Assembly (NCBI RefSeq): GCF_900199215.1
Contig: NZ_FZQA01000001.1
Span: 806,001 to 870,000 of the forward strand
Source: Amphiplicatus metriothermophilus
GTDB lineage: Bacteria; Pseudomonadota; Alphaproteobacteria; Caulobacterales; Parvularculaceae
Direction of reading: 5' to 3'
Length of the DNA stretch: 64,000 nucleotides
Shown here: in pieces, positions 8,480 through 16,284 of the stretch
How the letters are laid out: every line of letters begins with the position of its first letter
How positions within the stretch are numbered: position 1 is the stretch's first letter
Position numbers and translations under genes: made by a program
The notes under the pieces: generated by a model
Told to the model about the DNA's origin: nothing
Databases searched by the model: none
Seen by the model: the letters and a program-made list of their open reading frames with translations, nothing else

Positions 8480-10015
8480 CTATTCCGGCACGTAGTGGGG
8501 CAGAAAGCCTTCCATCCGCCGCATGAGCGCCTGAAGCCGTTCATCCGCCTCCCGGACGGAGGCGCCGTCCGTCACCGGCGCGATGAGGCGCACCATGGCG
8601 CCGTCCGAGCGGTGACGGAAGACGGCGTCGTAGACGAGCCAGAACTTCATCACGAACTCGTTGGCGACCTTCCGCCCGCGCTGATCGTACCAGTAGTACA
8701 CGAGCTGGCGATGATTGCCGCTTTCGATGATGAGGCGGTTGTAGCTGAAGGGCCGTCCGTCCTGCGTCGTCGTCTCGACGATGTCGTGCCGGGCGATCTT
8801 CCAGCCGCCGCCGGGAATGCACTGGCGCGGGCTGTGCCAGGAGCGCCCGTCGCGCTGGGCGTTCAGATAGGCCATGTACAGATTATAAAACTGGCCGTCA
8901 GGAGACTGAAGATCGACCACGATCGAATCGTCCGCGCCCAGCACCTCCGCGACGGTGGGGTCTATGGGCCGCACTTCGCTGCGCCAGTCCGGGAACTCGG
9001 AGGGGATTTCCGCGAAGGGCTTGCGCTCGGGGATGACGAGCGAGTCCACGTTGACGATCTGCGACAGGCCGATGAAGCCGGCCGCGAGCGCGCCCGCCGC
9101 GCCGAGCGCGACGGCGCGGGAGACGCCCGTCCGCCTCGGGCGGCGCTGGGGCAGCTCGGGCGCCGAGAGCGCCTCGAACGCGTTCTGCCGCGGTTTCGAG
9201 ACGAAGCCAAGCAGCGCGATGACGCCGAAAAGGACCGCCAGGCAGATCAGGAATACGACCCAGCCTTCGAAGAAATGCAGCGCCCCTTCCGCGTGCTCGA
9301 TGCCGTAATTCTGCACCAGCAGGCCGGTCGCCGCGATGCGGAAGCTGTTCATCAGAATGGTGATCGGAAAGATCGCCGCGACGATGACCGCCTTGTGCCA
9401 GAGCGGGCCGCGATACATGTAGGCGGCGATGACGCCGATGCTGAGAAAGGGAAACAGATAGCGCAGCCCGCTGCACGCTTCGGCCACCTGCAGCTTGTAG
9501 TCGCCGAGGTCGATGACGTTGCCGGAAAGGTAAACCGGCACGTTCAGGGCCTCGAGCATCTGCGCGCCGATCACCGAGGAGACGAGCTGGAACTTCCAGG
9601 ACAGCACCGTGATGACCCAGAAAGGCGGCGGCACGGCGAAGAACAGAAAGGCGACCGGCGCGGCGACGGCGCGCAGCAGCGACAGTCCGCCGAAGGCCGC
9701 GACCAGGCCGGCGATCACGATGACGAGGCCGATATGCTGGAAGACGAAGATGCTGGTGAGCTGGCCGACGATATGGCTGGCGAGGCCCGCCGTGAGAATG
9801 GCGAGGCCGGCCCAGGAAGGATCGCCGACGCTCGCGAGCACGCGCTCGCGATTCATCCAGACGAGCCAGAGCGAGATCAGCGGGATGAAAAAACTGTGGC
9901 TGAGCTCCGGCTGGCCGCTCCAGCGCATCCACAGATTGCCGAGCGCCTCCCAAAACAGGACGGCGAGAACGGCGCATGCGGCGCCCAGAAAGACAAGCTC
10001 GCGCGGCCGGCCCAT
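8480..10015 (-). CDS. Exosortase fused to a C-terminal EpsI-type domain (XrtD-like)
   Basis: A 511-residue membrane transpeptidase predicted to cut and transfer proteins bearing PEP-CTERM or VPLPA-CTERM tails. The N-terminal 300 residues are polytopic and hold the exosortase signatures: Cys181 in EACSG, Arg226 in NSFRI and a His at 241 or 247 before FFEGW. The C-terminal ~200 residues match the EpsI-associated domain (RSWHSPRQCIPGGGW; YNLYMAY). Such fusions include the VPLPA-specific XrtD type of alphaproteobacteria. The start was set at 10015, preceded by GGGGAGC. A candidate substrate lies at 19257-19871. The exact subclass is inferred. Confidence 0.88.
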   Translation of the reverse strand: MGRPRELVFLGAACAVLAVLFWEALGNLWMRWSGQPELSHSFFIPLISLWLVWMNRERVLASVGDPSWAGLAILTAGLASHIVGQLTSIFVFQHIGLVIVIAGLVAAFGGLSLLRAVAAPVAFLFFAVPPPFWVITVLSWKFQLVSSVIGAQMLEALNVPVYLSGNVIDLGDYKLQVAEACSGLRYLFPFLSIGVIAAYMYRGPLWHKAVIVAAIFPITILMNSFRIAATGLLVQNYGIEHAEGALHFFEGWVVFLICLAVLFGVIALLGFVSKPRQNAFEALSAPELPQRRPRRTGVSRAVALGAAGALAAGFIGLSQIVNVDSLVIPERKPFAEIPSEFPDWRSEVRPIDPTVAEVLGADDSIVVDLQSPDGQFYNLYMAYLNAQRDGRSWHSPRQCIPGGGWKIARHDIVETTTQDGRPFSYNRLIIESGNHRQLVYYWYDQRGRKVANEFVMKFWLVYDAVFRHRSDGAMVRLIAPVTDGASVREADERLQALMRRMEGFLPHYVPE

Positions 10016-10117
10016 AATCGCTCCCCAACAGCCGGAACCCGACGTCCCGGACCCTGCCCGATTAACGAATCGCGGCGGGACGATGCAATAATCGTTCAAC
10101 CCGGCCCGAACGATCCG

Positions 10118-10146
10118 AAAAAAGGGGCGGCCCTCGGGCCGCCTCT
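10118..10146 (-). terminator. Rho-independent terminator, minus strand
   Basis: An 8-bp GC stem (10126-10133 with 10136-10143), extended by weaker pairs, is followed on the minus strand by six T residues at 10118-10123. It lies about 115 bases after the hydrolase stop and 100 bases before the exosortase start, so it probably ends the receptor/hydrolase transcript. Confidence 0.75.
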
Positions 10147-10259
10147 GGAATGCTAGCCTTTCCTGGCGGGAGTTAGAAGCCCGCCAGCGTCGCCGTAATC
10201 AGCGCCGGCATGTCCAACCCGGGGGCCCTTCATATCGCGCGCCGGCGCGGGGCGCGCGG

Positions 10260-11498
10260 TCAGTCGGCAGCGAGCCAGGCGCGGATCTGATCGACCGCCG
10301 GCGCATCCCAACCAAGCTCCAGGTGATTGACGGCGACGGTCGCTCCGCCGCCGTTCGTCGTTATGCCGGTCGCATCCTGACAGCTCGCGATGAAGACGAC
10401 GCCGTCGGACGGCCCCGTATGCTCGTTGTGCAAGAGCGCGATGTCGTTCTGGTTCCCGCACAGATTGTGAACGCGCACGCCGGCCGGCGTCGGGCTTGCG
10501 CGGATCACGTCGACAAGCGAGTCGCCGAGAAAGGGCTGAATGCCCGTGCTATGGGTGTAGAATCCGAAACCGCCGTAATAGGTCGTGTACCAGTCCTGCT
10601 CGTATGCCGGCAGGGCGTAAACGCCGTCCCAGCGTTTCAGGAGTTGCTTCGAGCCCGGAAAGTAAGAAGAGCCGTAAGTCCACTCCTCGCCGTCTCGCCA
10701 CAGGCCGAAACACACGAGCATGTCATGCGGCACGGGTCCGTTGATGACGCCGCCGCACTCCGGATAGACGGTGAGGCTGAACGTCCATCCGTGTCGGAAT
10801 GAAAGATCGATGCCGTTGTTGGCAGCACCGAGCAGGATGAGCCGGCGCACGTCGCCGCGATAGGCCGTTCCCCAGGATTTGCGCACGGACGAAACGTACA
10901 TGCGCGCGTTCGAGGCCGATTTTGACCAGGCGACGACGTCGACCTCGCTGGCGCCGGTTCGGTTCTTGACGATGGCGATGGCGTCGGCGATCTGCTCGGC
11001 CCAGAAATAGCCGTCGCCGTTCTTGTGCGGCAGGCCGACGGCGAAAACCTTGTAGCCGTCGGCCGCGAGGGCCTGCATCAGGCCCGTCGAAGGACAGGAC
11101 GAACGCCCGCAGCCGTATGCGCCGGCTTCGTTCGGATCGGCCCAGGCGAGGTCTGCGTCCTGATTGGCGCCGTGCACGAGAAGAACCGGCACGGGCTTCG
11201 GGTTCGCATCCCAGCCCGGCGCGTAATACATCAGGAAGCGCGAGGAATGGGGGCTGCCGTCTCCGCCGAAGAAGGTCTTGCGCTGGCCAGTCTGATCGCC
11301 GCGGCCGTCTGGCGGAAACGTTTCCTGCGTGAATGCGCTTAGCGTGTCGCGCCAGCGTTCGACGCGGACCCAGCCGTTCTGGATTTCGGACGTGTACGTC
11401 GCCTCCAGCGTGGTCGGCCCGGCCTGGGCGGGCGCGGCGGCCAAGAGCGAGAGCGACATGGCCGCCGCCGGCAAAATATGACCGATTCCGGTTCTCAT
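10260..11498 (-). CDS. Secreted alpha/beta hydrolase (lipase/esterase-like)
   Basis: A 412-residue protein with a clear signal peptide (cleavage likely after APAQA, residue 26). It has an alpha/beta-hydrolase core: VPVLLVHGANQDADLAW forms the oxyanion region and AWSKSA the nucleophile elbow, with Ser192. Its flanking residues are Ala and Ser, not the usual Gly. NHLELGW near the C-terminus is the likely catalytic histidine. Several cysteines (around 130-135 and in VYPECGG) suggest disulfides, fitting a periplasmic or secreted location. A strong GGGAGGAG ribosome-binding site sets the start. It is the last gene of the TonB-receptor operon. The substrate is unknown. Confidence 0.82.
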   Translation of the reverse strand: MRTGIGHILPAAAMSLSLLAAAPAQAGPTTLEATYTSEIQNGWVRVERWRDTLSAFTQETFPPDGRGDQTGQRKTFFGGDGSPHSSRFLMYYAPGWDANPKPVPVLLVHGANQDADLAWADPNEAGAYGCGRSSCPSTGLMQALAADGYKVFAVGLPHKNGDGYFWAEQIADAIAIVKNRTGASEVDVVAWSKSASNARMYVSSVRKSWGTAYRGDVRRLILLGAANNGIDLSFRHGWTFSLTVYPECGGVINGPVPHDMLVCFGLWRDGEEWTYGSSYFPGSKQLLKRWDGVYALPAYEQDWYTTYYGGFGFYTHSTGIQPFLGDSLVDVIRASPTPAGVRVHNLCGNQNDIALLHNEHTGPSDGVVFIASCQDATGITTNGGGATVAVNHLELGWDAPAVDQIRAWLAAD

Positions 11499-11523
11499 CT
11501 GTCTCCTCCCTTCTGAAGAATCG

Positions 11524-12546
11524 TCAGGCGGATGCGAGCAGCCGCCTGATTTCATCGGCGAGCGCGCGCCGCGCCGCGCGAGCCCCTGCGAGCGCGCCGA
11601 AAGACAGAAAGCCGTGAATCGCGCCGGGAACGCAGTCGAACCGCGCCGGAACGCCGGCCGCCTCGAGTCTGCGGGCGTAAGCCTCGGCCTCGTCGCGCAA
11701 TGGATCGCACGCGGGCGCAAGGACATAGGCCGGCGGCGCGCCGGAAAGATCAGGCGCGTTCATCGGCGACACGCGCGGGTCTGCAGCGAGCGACGGATCG
11801 CGCAGATACCCGGCGACGCTGGCGTCCAGCCCTTCGCGAGTGAGGAAATACGCGCCGCCGCCATAGCGCAGGCGCGACGGATAAACCGTATGCGGACGGC
11901 TGACGTCGAGCATCGGATAGAGAAGAAACTGCGCCGCGACGGGCGGGCCGGCGCTCCCGCGCGCTTCAAGGGCGATTACGGCCGCGAGATTGCCGCCCGC
12001 GCTGTCGCCCATCACGCCGAGCCGGCGCGGATCGCATCCGTACGCCTCGGCGCGCCGGGCGACGTAAGCCGTCGCGGCGCGCGCGTCGTCGAGCCCGGCG
12101 GGAAACGGGTGTTCCGGGGCAAGACGGTAGCCGACGCTGACGATGGCCGCGCCGCTCAGGGCGGCGAGGTCGGACAACAGGCCGTCATAATCGTCGAGCG
12201 CGCCGAGCGACCAGCCGCCGCCATGGAAGAACACGATCAGCGGCGCGGGCGCGGCGTTCTCCGTCAGCAGTCTGTAAATCCGCAGGGGAACATTGCGGTC
12301 CGGACCTGGGGCGATCTCCTCATGAATCGCCAGACTGCTTTCCGGTTCCGGATCGCCGGCGAAGGCGGCGAAGATCGCGCTCGCCTTCGCCCGCGCCGCA
12401 GCGAGGGGATTGTCCCTGTCCAGCGGATGCGGCGCGTCGAGCATCGCCTGAAGGCGCGGCAGGAAAGCCGCCGTCTCGGCATCGGGTTCTTCGCCTTGCG
12501 GCGACGGCGTCGGCGCCGACGGGCGCGGCTGGGATGGCTGGCTCAT
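11524..12546 (-). CDS. Alpha/beta hydrolase fold-3 esterase (hormone-sensitive-lipase family)
   Basis: A 340-residue cytosolic esterase. HGGGW at 108-112 is the family oxyanion-hole motif, GDSAGGN holds nucleophile Ser182, and Asp281 (in ACDPLRDE) and His311 (in AIHGFLSF) complete the triad. No signal peptide is visible. It starts 16 bases after the TonB-receptor stop and ends 25 bases before the secreted hydrolase, so all three are likely co-transcribed. Together they suggest uptake and stepwise hydrolysis of an ester substrate. Family assignment is firm; substrate is not. Confidence 0.92.
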   Translation of the reverse strand: MSQPSQPRPSAPTPSPQGEEPDAETAAFLPRLQAMLDAPHPLDRDNPLAAARAKASAIFAAFAGDPEPESSLAIHEEIAPGPDRNVPLRIYRLLTENAAPAPLIVFFHGGGWSLGALDDYDGLLSDLAALSGAAIVSVGYRLAPEHPFPAGLDDARAATAYVARRAEAYGCDPRRLGVMGDSAGGNLAAVIALEARGSAGPPVAAQFLLYPMLDVSRPHTVYPSRLRYGGGAYFLTREGLDASVAGYLRDPSLAADPRVSPMNAPDLSGAPPAYVLAPACDPLRDEAEAYARRLEAAGVPARFDCVPGAIHGFLSFGALAGARAARRALADEIRRLLASA

Positions 12547-12562
12547 TTCGCGCGCCCGCCTG

Positions 12563-14854
12563 TCAGTAGCGATAGATGAGGCGAAAATCGTAAGTGCGCG
12601 GCGCGGCGTAGAAGCCGAGCTGGACGCCCGGAAACTCCGACAGGTTGAAGCCCTGCACGCGGATCGCTTCGTTCGTGGCGTTCTTGACCCCGCCGCGCAG
12701 CTCCCAGCGCGCATCGGCGGTCTTGAGCGCGACGAAAGCGTTGAGCAGGCCGTGTCGCTTCTGCGTCAGTTCGGGCGAAGCGGTGATCTCGACCGCGCGC
12801 TCGCCGCGATAGGCGCCGTCGACATGCGCGACGGCGATGAAACGCTCTCCGAGCGGATGCTCGTAAGTCGCGCCGAGGCTCGCGTTCCAGCGCGGGGAAT
12901 TGACCAGCGGCCGGTCGCTCACATCCGTCGGAACGCCGCCGACCAGGATTTCGAATTCGTCATACTCGGCGTCGAGCCAGCCCGCCGTTCCTGCGATCGA
13001 CAACCGCGCCGTCGGCTGCAGGAAGAGCTCGAGCTCCACGCCCTGGATCGTGGCCGCGGCGGCGTTGGTGAACAGGCTGACGAAGACGCCGGTCACGGGA
13101 TCGGCGCCGAAAGACGTCACCTGCATGTCGGCATAGTCGTTGTAGAAATAGGCGAGATTGGCGGTCACCGCCCCGTCGAACCAGCTTGTCTTCAGGCCGC
13201 CCTCGTAGCTCCACACGAATTCCGGGTCGAAAGGCTGGAAGCCGAAATCGGTGGTGGCGCGGCCGTCGAATCCGCCGCTCTTGAAGCCGCGCGAAACAGA
13301 AGCGTAAACCAGAATGTCGTCGGTCGGCTTGTAGGAAACAGAAACCTTCGGCGTGAGCGCGTCGAAATCCGCCTCGCCCGAGATCGGCGTTCCCGGAACG
13401 CCGGCGCCTTCGAGGAAGGGCGGCGCGTTCTCGATGACGGATACGGACGGGTCGAAGAAATTCTCGAAAAGACGGCGGGACTTGCGCTTCTCGTAAGTGT
13501 AGCGCACGCCGGCGCTGACGTTGAGCCGGTCGGTCAGCGCGAAAGTCGCATCGCCGAAGACGGCGTACGAGTTGGTGATCTGCTTCGTCTCGGCGAGACT
13601 CGACGAAGGAAAGCCGAACAGGATCACCGGGAAGCCGAAAATGGTCGCCGAACCGTTGTCGACGCCGGAAAACGTCACGTCGTCGTCGTGGAAATAGTAA
13701 AAACCGCCGGTGAACGTGAAACGTCCGCCGTCGTCATAGAGGGCGCGCAGCTCCTGGCTGAACTGCGTCTGGTCCTGCAGCAGCAGAATGTCGAGAATGG
13801 GCAGAGGCGCGCCGTCCGTGTCGAGATTGAGATCGAAGTCCATCGTGCGCACGGACGAGATCGACTCGATCGTCACCGTTTCGCTCGCATTCCAGCGACT
13901 CGTCAGCGAGACGCCGAAGGCGGTCAGATCCGACAGGCCGTTGGCGTTGACGTCGACTTCGTATGGATCGCCGCTCTGCGGGAAAACGACGATCGTCGCC
14001 GGCGCGCCCACGGGATCGGGCGCGCCGGCGATGGCCGTCTCCCGCACAGGACTGCGCGACGTGTCCGGCCGGTCGATCTTGCCGTCGAGCGAGAGCAGAA
14101 ACTCGAAATCGTCCGAAGGCGTATAAAGAAGCGCGCCGCGTCCGGAGAATGATTTGAGATCGCCGTCGTCCTCGCCGTCGAAGAGATTGACGTTATAGCC
14201 GTCGCGCCGGCTCGCCGAGAACGCCGCCTTGCCGCGCAACACGCCCGGCGCGAGCGGGCCGCCGATGCGGCCTTTCACCGTCGCGAAATCGTAATTGCCG
14301 GCGCCGGCCTCGAAATAGGCGTCGAATTCGTCCGGCGGCGTCGTGGAGACGAACTTCACCGCGCCGCCGATGGTGTTGCGCCCGTAAAGCGTGCCCTGCG
14401 GCCCGCGCAGCACTTCGACGCGCTCGACGTCGAAAAGCTCCAGAAACGCCGCCTGCGAGCGGGCGATGAAAACGTCGTCCACATAGACGCCGACCCCGGG
14501 ATCGGCGAAGGCGAGAGAGTCGTTCTGCCCGACGCCGCGCAGATAGATGACGGCGTTCGAGGCGTCGCCCTGATCGAGATAGAGATTGGGCGTCGCATAT
14601 TGCAGACCGGAGAGATTGTCCGCCTGCAGCTCCGCGATGCGGTCGTCGCTGAAGGCGGAGACGGCGACGGGCACGTCCTGCAGGGATTCGGCGCGCCGGC
14701 GCGCCGTCACCACGATCTCGTCGCTGCGCCCGGCCGCGCCGGGCGCGTCCTGCGCGCCCGCGCCCGCCGGCGCGAACGCGACGCCCGCCGCGCAGGCCCC
14801 GGCCATCAGGCTCGCCTTGAGGGAAATCCGTTTCGCCGAATGAACCAACGCCAT
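12563..14854 (-). CDS. TonB-dependent outer-membrane receptor
   Basis: A 763-residue outer-membrane transporter. After a signal peptide (ending about GAGAQ) comes DEIVVTARRRAESLQDVPV, the TonB-box and plug opening. The plug has YLRGVGQND, a YVDDVF segment and VEVLRGPQGTLYGRNTIGGAV. The rest is barrel, ending YDFRLIYRY with the terminal aromatic typical of outer-membrane insertion. It is followed closely by two hydrolases and preceded by an AraC-type regulator on the same strand. It resembles the broad alphaproteobacterial receptors for hydrophobic or aromatic nutrients, more than siderophore receptors. The start has a GGGAGGA site. Confidence 0.95.
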   Translation of the reverse strand: MALVHSAKRISLKASLMAGACAAGVAFAPAGAGAQDAPGAAGRSDEIVVTARRRAESLQDVPVAVSAFSDDRIAELQADNLSGLQYATPNLYLDQGDASNAVIYLRGVGQNDSLAFADPGVGVYVDDVFIARSQAAFLELFDVERVEVLRGPQGTLYGRNTIGGAVKFVSTTPPDEFDAYFEAGAGNYDFATVKGRIGGPLAPGVLRGKAAFSASRRDGYNVNLFDGEDDGDLKSFSGRGALLYTPSDDFEFLLSLDGKIDRPDTSRSPVRETAIAGAPDPVGAPATIVVFPQSGDPYEVDVNANGLSDLTAFGVSLTSRWNASETVTIESISSVRTMDFDLNLDTDGAPLPILDILLLQDQTQFSQELRALYDDGGRFTFTGGFYYFHDDDVTFSGVDNGSATIFGFPVILFGFPSSSLAETKQITNSYAVFGDATFALTDRLNVSAGVRYTYEKRKSRRLFENFFDPSVSVIENAPPFLEGAGVPGTPISGEADFDALTPKVSVSYKPTDDILVYASVSRGFKSGGFDGRATTDFGFQPFDPEFVWSYEGGLKTSWFDGAVTANLAYFYNDYADMQVTSFGADPVTGVFVSLFTNAAAATIQGVELELFLQPTARLSIAGTAGWLDAEYDEFEILVGGVPTDVSDRPLVNSPRWNASLGATYEHPLGERFIAVAHVDGAYRGERAVEITASPELTQKRHGLLNAFVALKTADARWELRGGVKNATNEAIRVQGFNLSEFPGVQLGFYAAPRTYDFRLIYRY

Positions 14855-14980
14855 CTCATCCTCCCGCTCGCCGGTCTTTCCGTCCGGATTCGTCCGGATT
14901 CGCCGGCCTGGCGGGGAAGGTACTTCTCGCGGCGCGGCGGGGGGATGACGGTCGGGTCCAGAGTGGGAGGACAATTTCGC

Positions 14981-16081
14981 TCACGATCGGCCCGCGTGGC
15001 CGCCGCCGCGCGCGGCGTAGGCCGCCGGCGTCACGCCGCGCCAGGCCTTGAAGGCGCGCGAGAAGCTGCGCGCGTCGGCGAAGCCGAGCGCCTCGGCGAC
15101 GTCGCTGACGGCCCGTCCCTGATCGAGCATCCTGGCGGCCTTCTGTGCGAGAACCTCGCTGCGCAGGCGGCGGAAGGTCGTCCCGGACTCGGCCAGCCGG
15201 CGGCGCAGGGTCGCGACGCTGACGCCGAGCCGCCGGGCCGCCGCGGACTGCTCGTCCACGCCGGCGGCGAGCGTCTCTACGACTCGCGCGCGCAAATCCT
15301 GCCGGGGAACGGACCGCTCGCGCCAGGCGATCATCTCGTCGATGAGATCATAGACGGCCGCGGCGTTGATCGGCCCGGTCCGGCGCCGCCGCGCCGGCAT
15401 GCCGGCCGCCTCGCGCGCGTATTCGAGAGCGTAGACCGGCGCGCCGCAGCGCACCGGCGCAGTCCAGAAGGCGAGCAGGCCGTCCGGCGCCGTCCGGTTC
15501 GTCCGACGGGTGCGCACGCAGACGAGCCTGTCCGTTAGCGCGTCTCCTGCGGCGAGCGACAGCATCGCGTGCAGGAAAATCAGCACGCCCTCCATCACGG
15601 CGCAAGCGAGGCCGGGATCGGTTCCCGGCGCATAGGGAAAGCGCCGGTCGTCGATCACATAGGCGAGCCGGTCGCGGCGGCGCTCGACCTTGTTGTAATA
15701 TCCTCCATGCAGCGCGTTATAGGCGCGCGCGGCGCGTTTCATGGCGTCTTCGAGATCGGCCGCGTCGGCCAGCACGTCGACGACGAAATCGGTGGTTCCC
15801 GGCGCGAGCGGACGCCGGGACAGATGAAACGTCTCGTCGTCCGAGGCGTCCGCCAGCCGGCGCAGCAGCCGGAAATGCTCCGCAAGCGGCATAAGCTCGC
15901 CTTCGGCCGGCGTCGTCGGCGGGTCGATTTTGCTTCCCGTCGGCGCGCGCGCGAGACCGACGCCCTGCGCAAAGGCCTGAAGCTGCGCGGCGTCGCTGCG
16001 GCGCACGAAGAGGCGAACCGGCGAGGCCGGCCCGCCGGGCCCGGAGGAAAGAAGATCGTCGCTGTCAGGGCCGCGCCGCAT
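14981..16081 (-). CDS. AraC-family transcriptional regulator
   Basis: A 366-residue regulator. The C-terminal ~95 residues form two helix-turn-helices: VATLRRRLAESGTTFRRLR, then DVAEALGFADARSFSRAFKAWRGVTP, the AraC signature. The N-terminal ~230 residues resemble the arabinose-binding-type dimerisation domain of AraC proteins that sense hydrophobic ligands. It lies 126 bases upstream of the TonB-dependent receptor on the same strand, so local control of the receptor/hydrolase operon is inferred. The first methionine is used; its ribosome-binding site is weak. Confidence 0.88.
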   Translation of the reverse strand: MRRGPDSDDLLSSGPGGPASPVRLFVRRSDAAQLQAFAQGVGLARAPTGSKIDPPTTPAEGELMPLAEHFRLLRRLADASDDETFHLSRRPLAPGTTDFVVDVLADAADLEDAMKRAARAYNALHGGYYNKVERRRDRLAYVIDDRRFPYAPGTDPGLACAVMEGVLIFLHAMLSLAAGDALTDRLVCVRTRRTNRTAPDGLLAFWTAPVRCGAPVYALEYAREAAGMPARRRRTGPINAAAVYDLIDEMIAWRERSVPRQDLRARVVETLAAGVDEQSAAARRLGVSVATLRRRLAESGTTFRRLRSEVLAQKAARMLDQGRAVSDVAEALGFADARSFSRAFKAWRGVTPAAYAARGGGHAGRS

Positions 16082-16284
16082 CGCGCCGCCAGAGTGCCGG
16101 CTTGGCGCAGGTCCGGCAAGCGCTCAAGGGCGCGCGCGAAAAGCGCCTTGTCGACGGCCGCAATTCGGGGGAATGACCGCCGGCCTTTACGCCGCCCGGC
16201 GAGTACGCCATTCCGCCGGCGCGCGTCGGTCGTCAGGATTCCGACGGTCGTCCCTTGCAATGTCGCCGCCGCCCGCGCGTTCGG

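Noticed and set aside
8399..10156. Long open frame opposite the exosortase
   Set aside because: Arg/Asp/Glu-rich and opposite a well-supported polytopic membrane protein.
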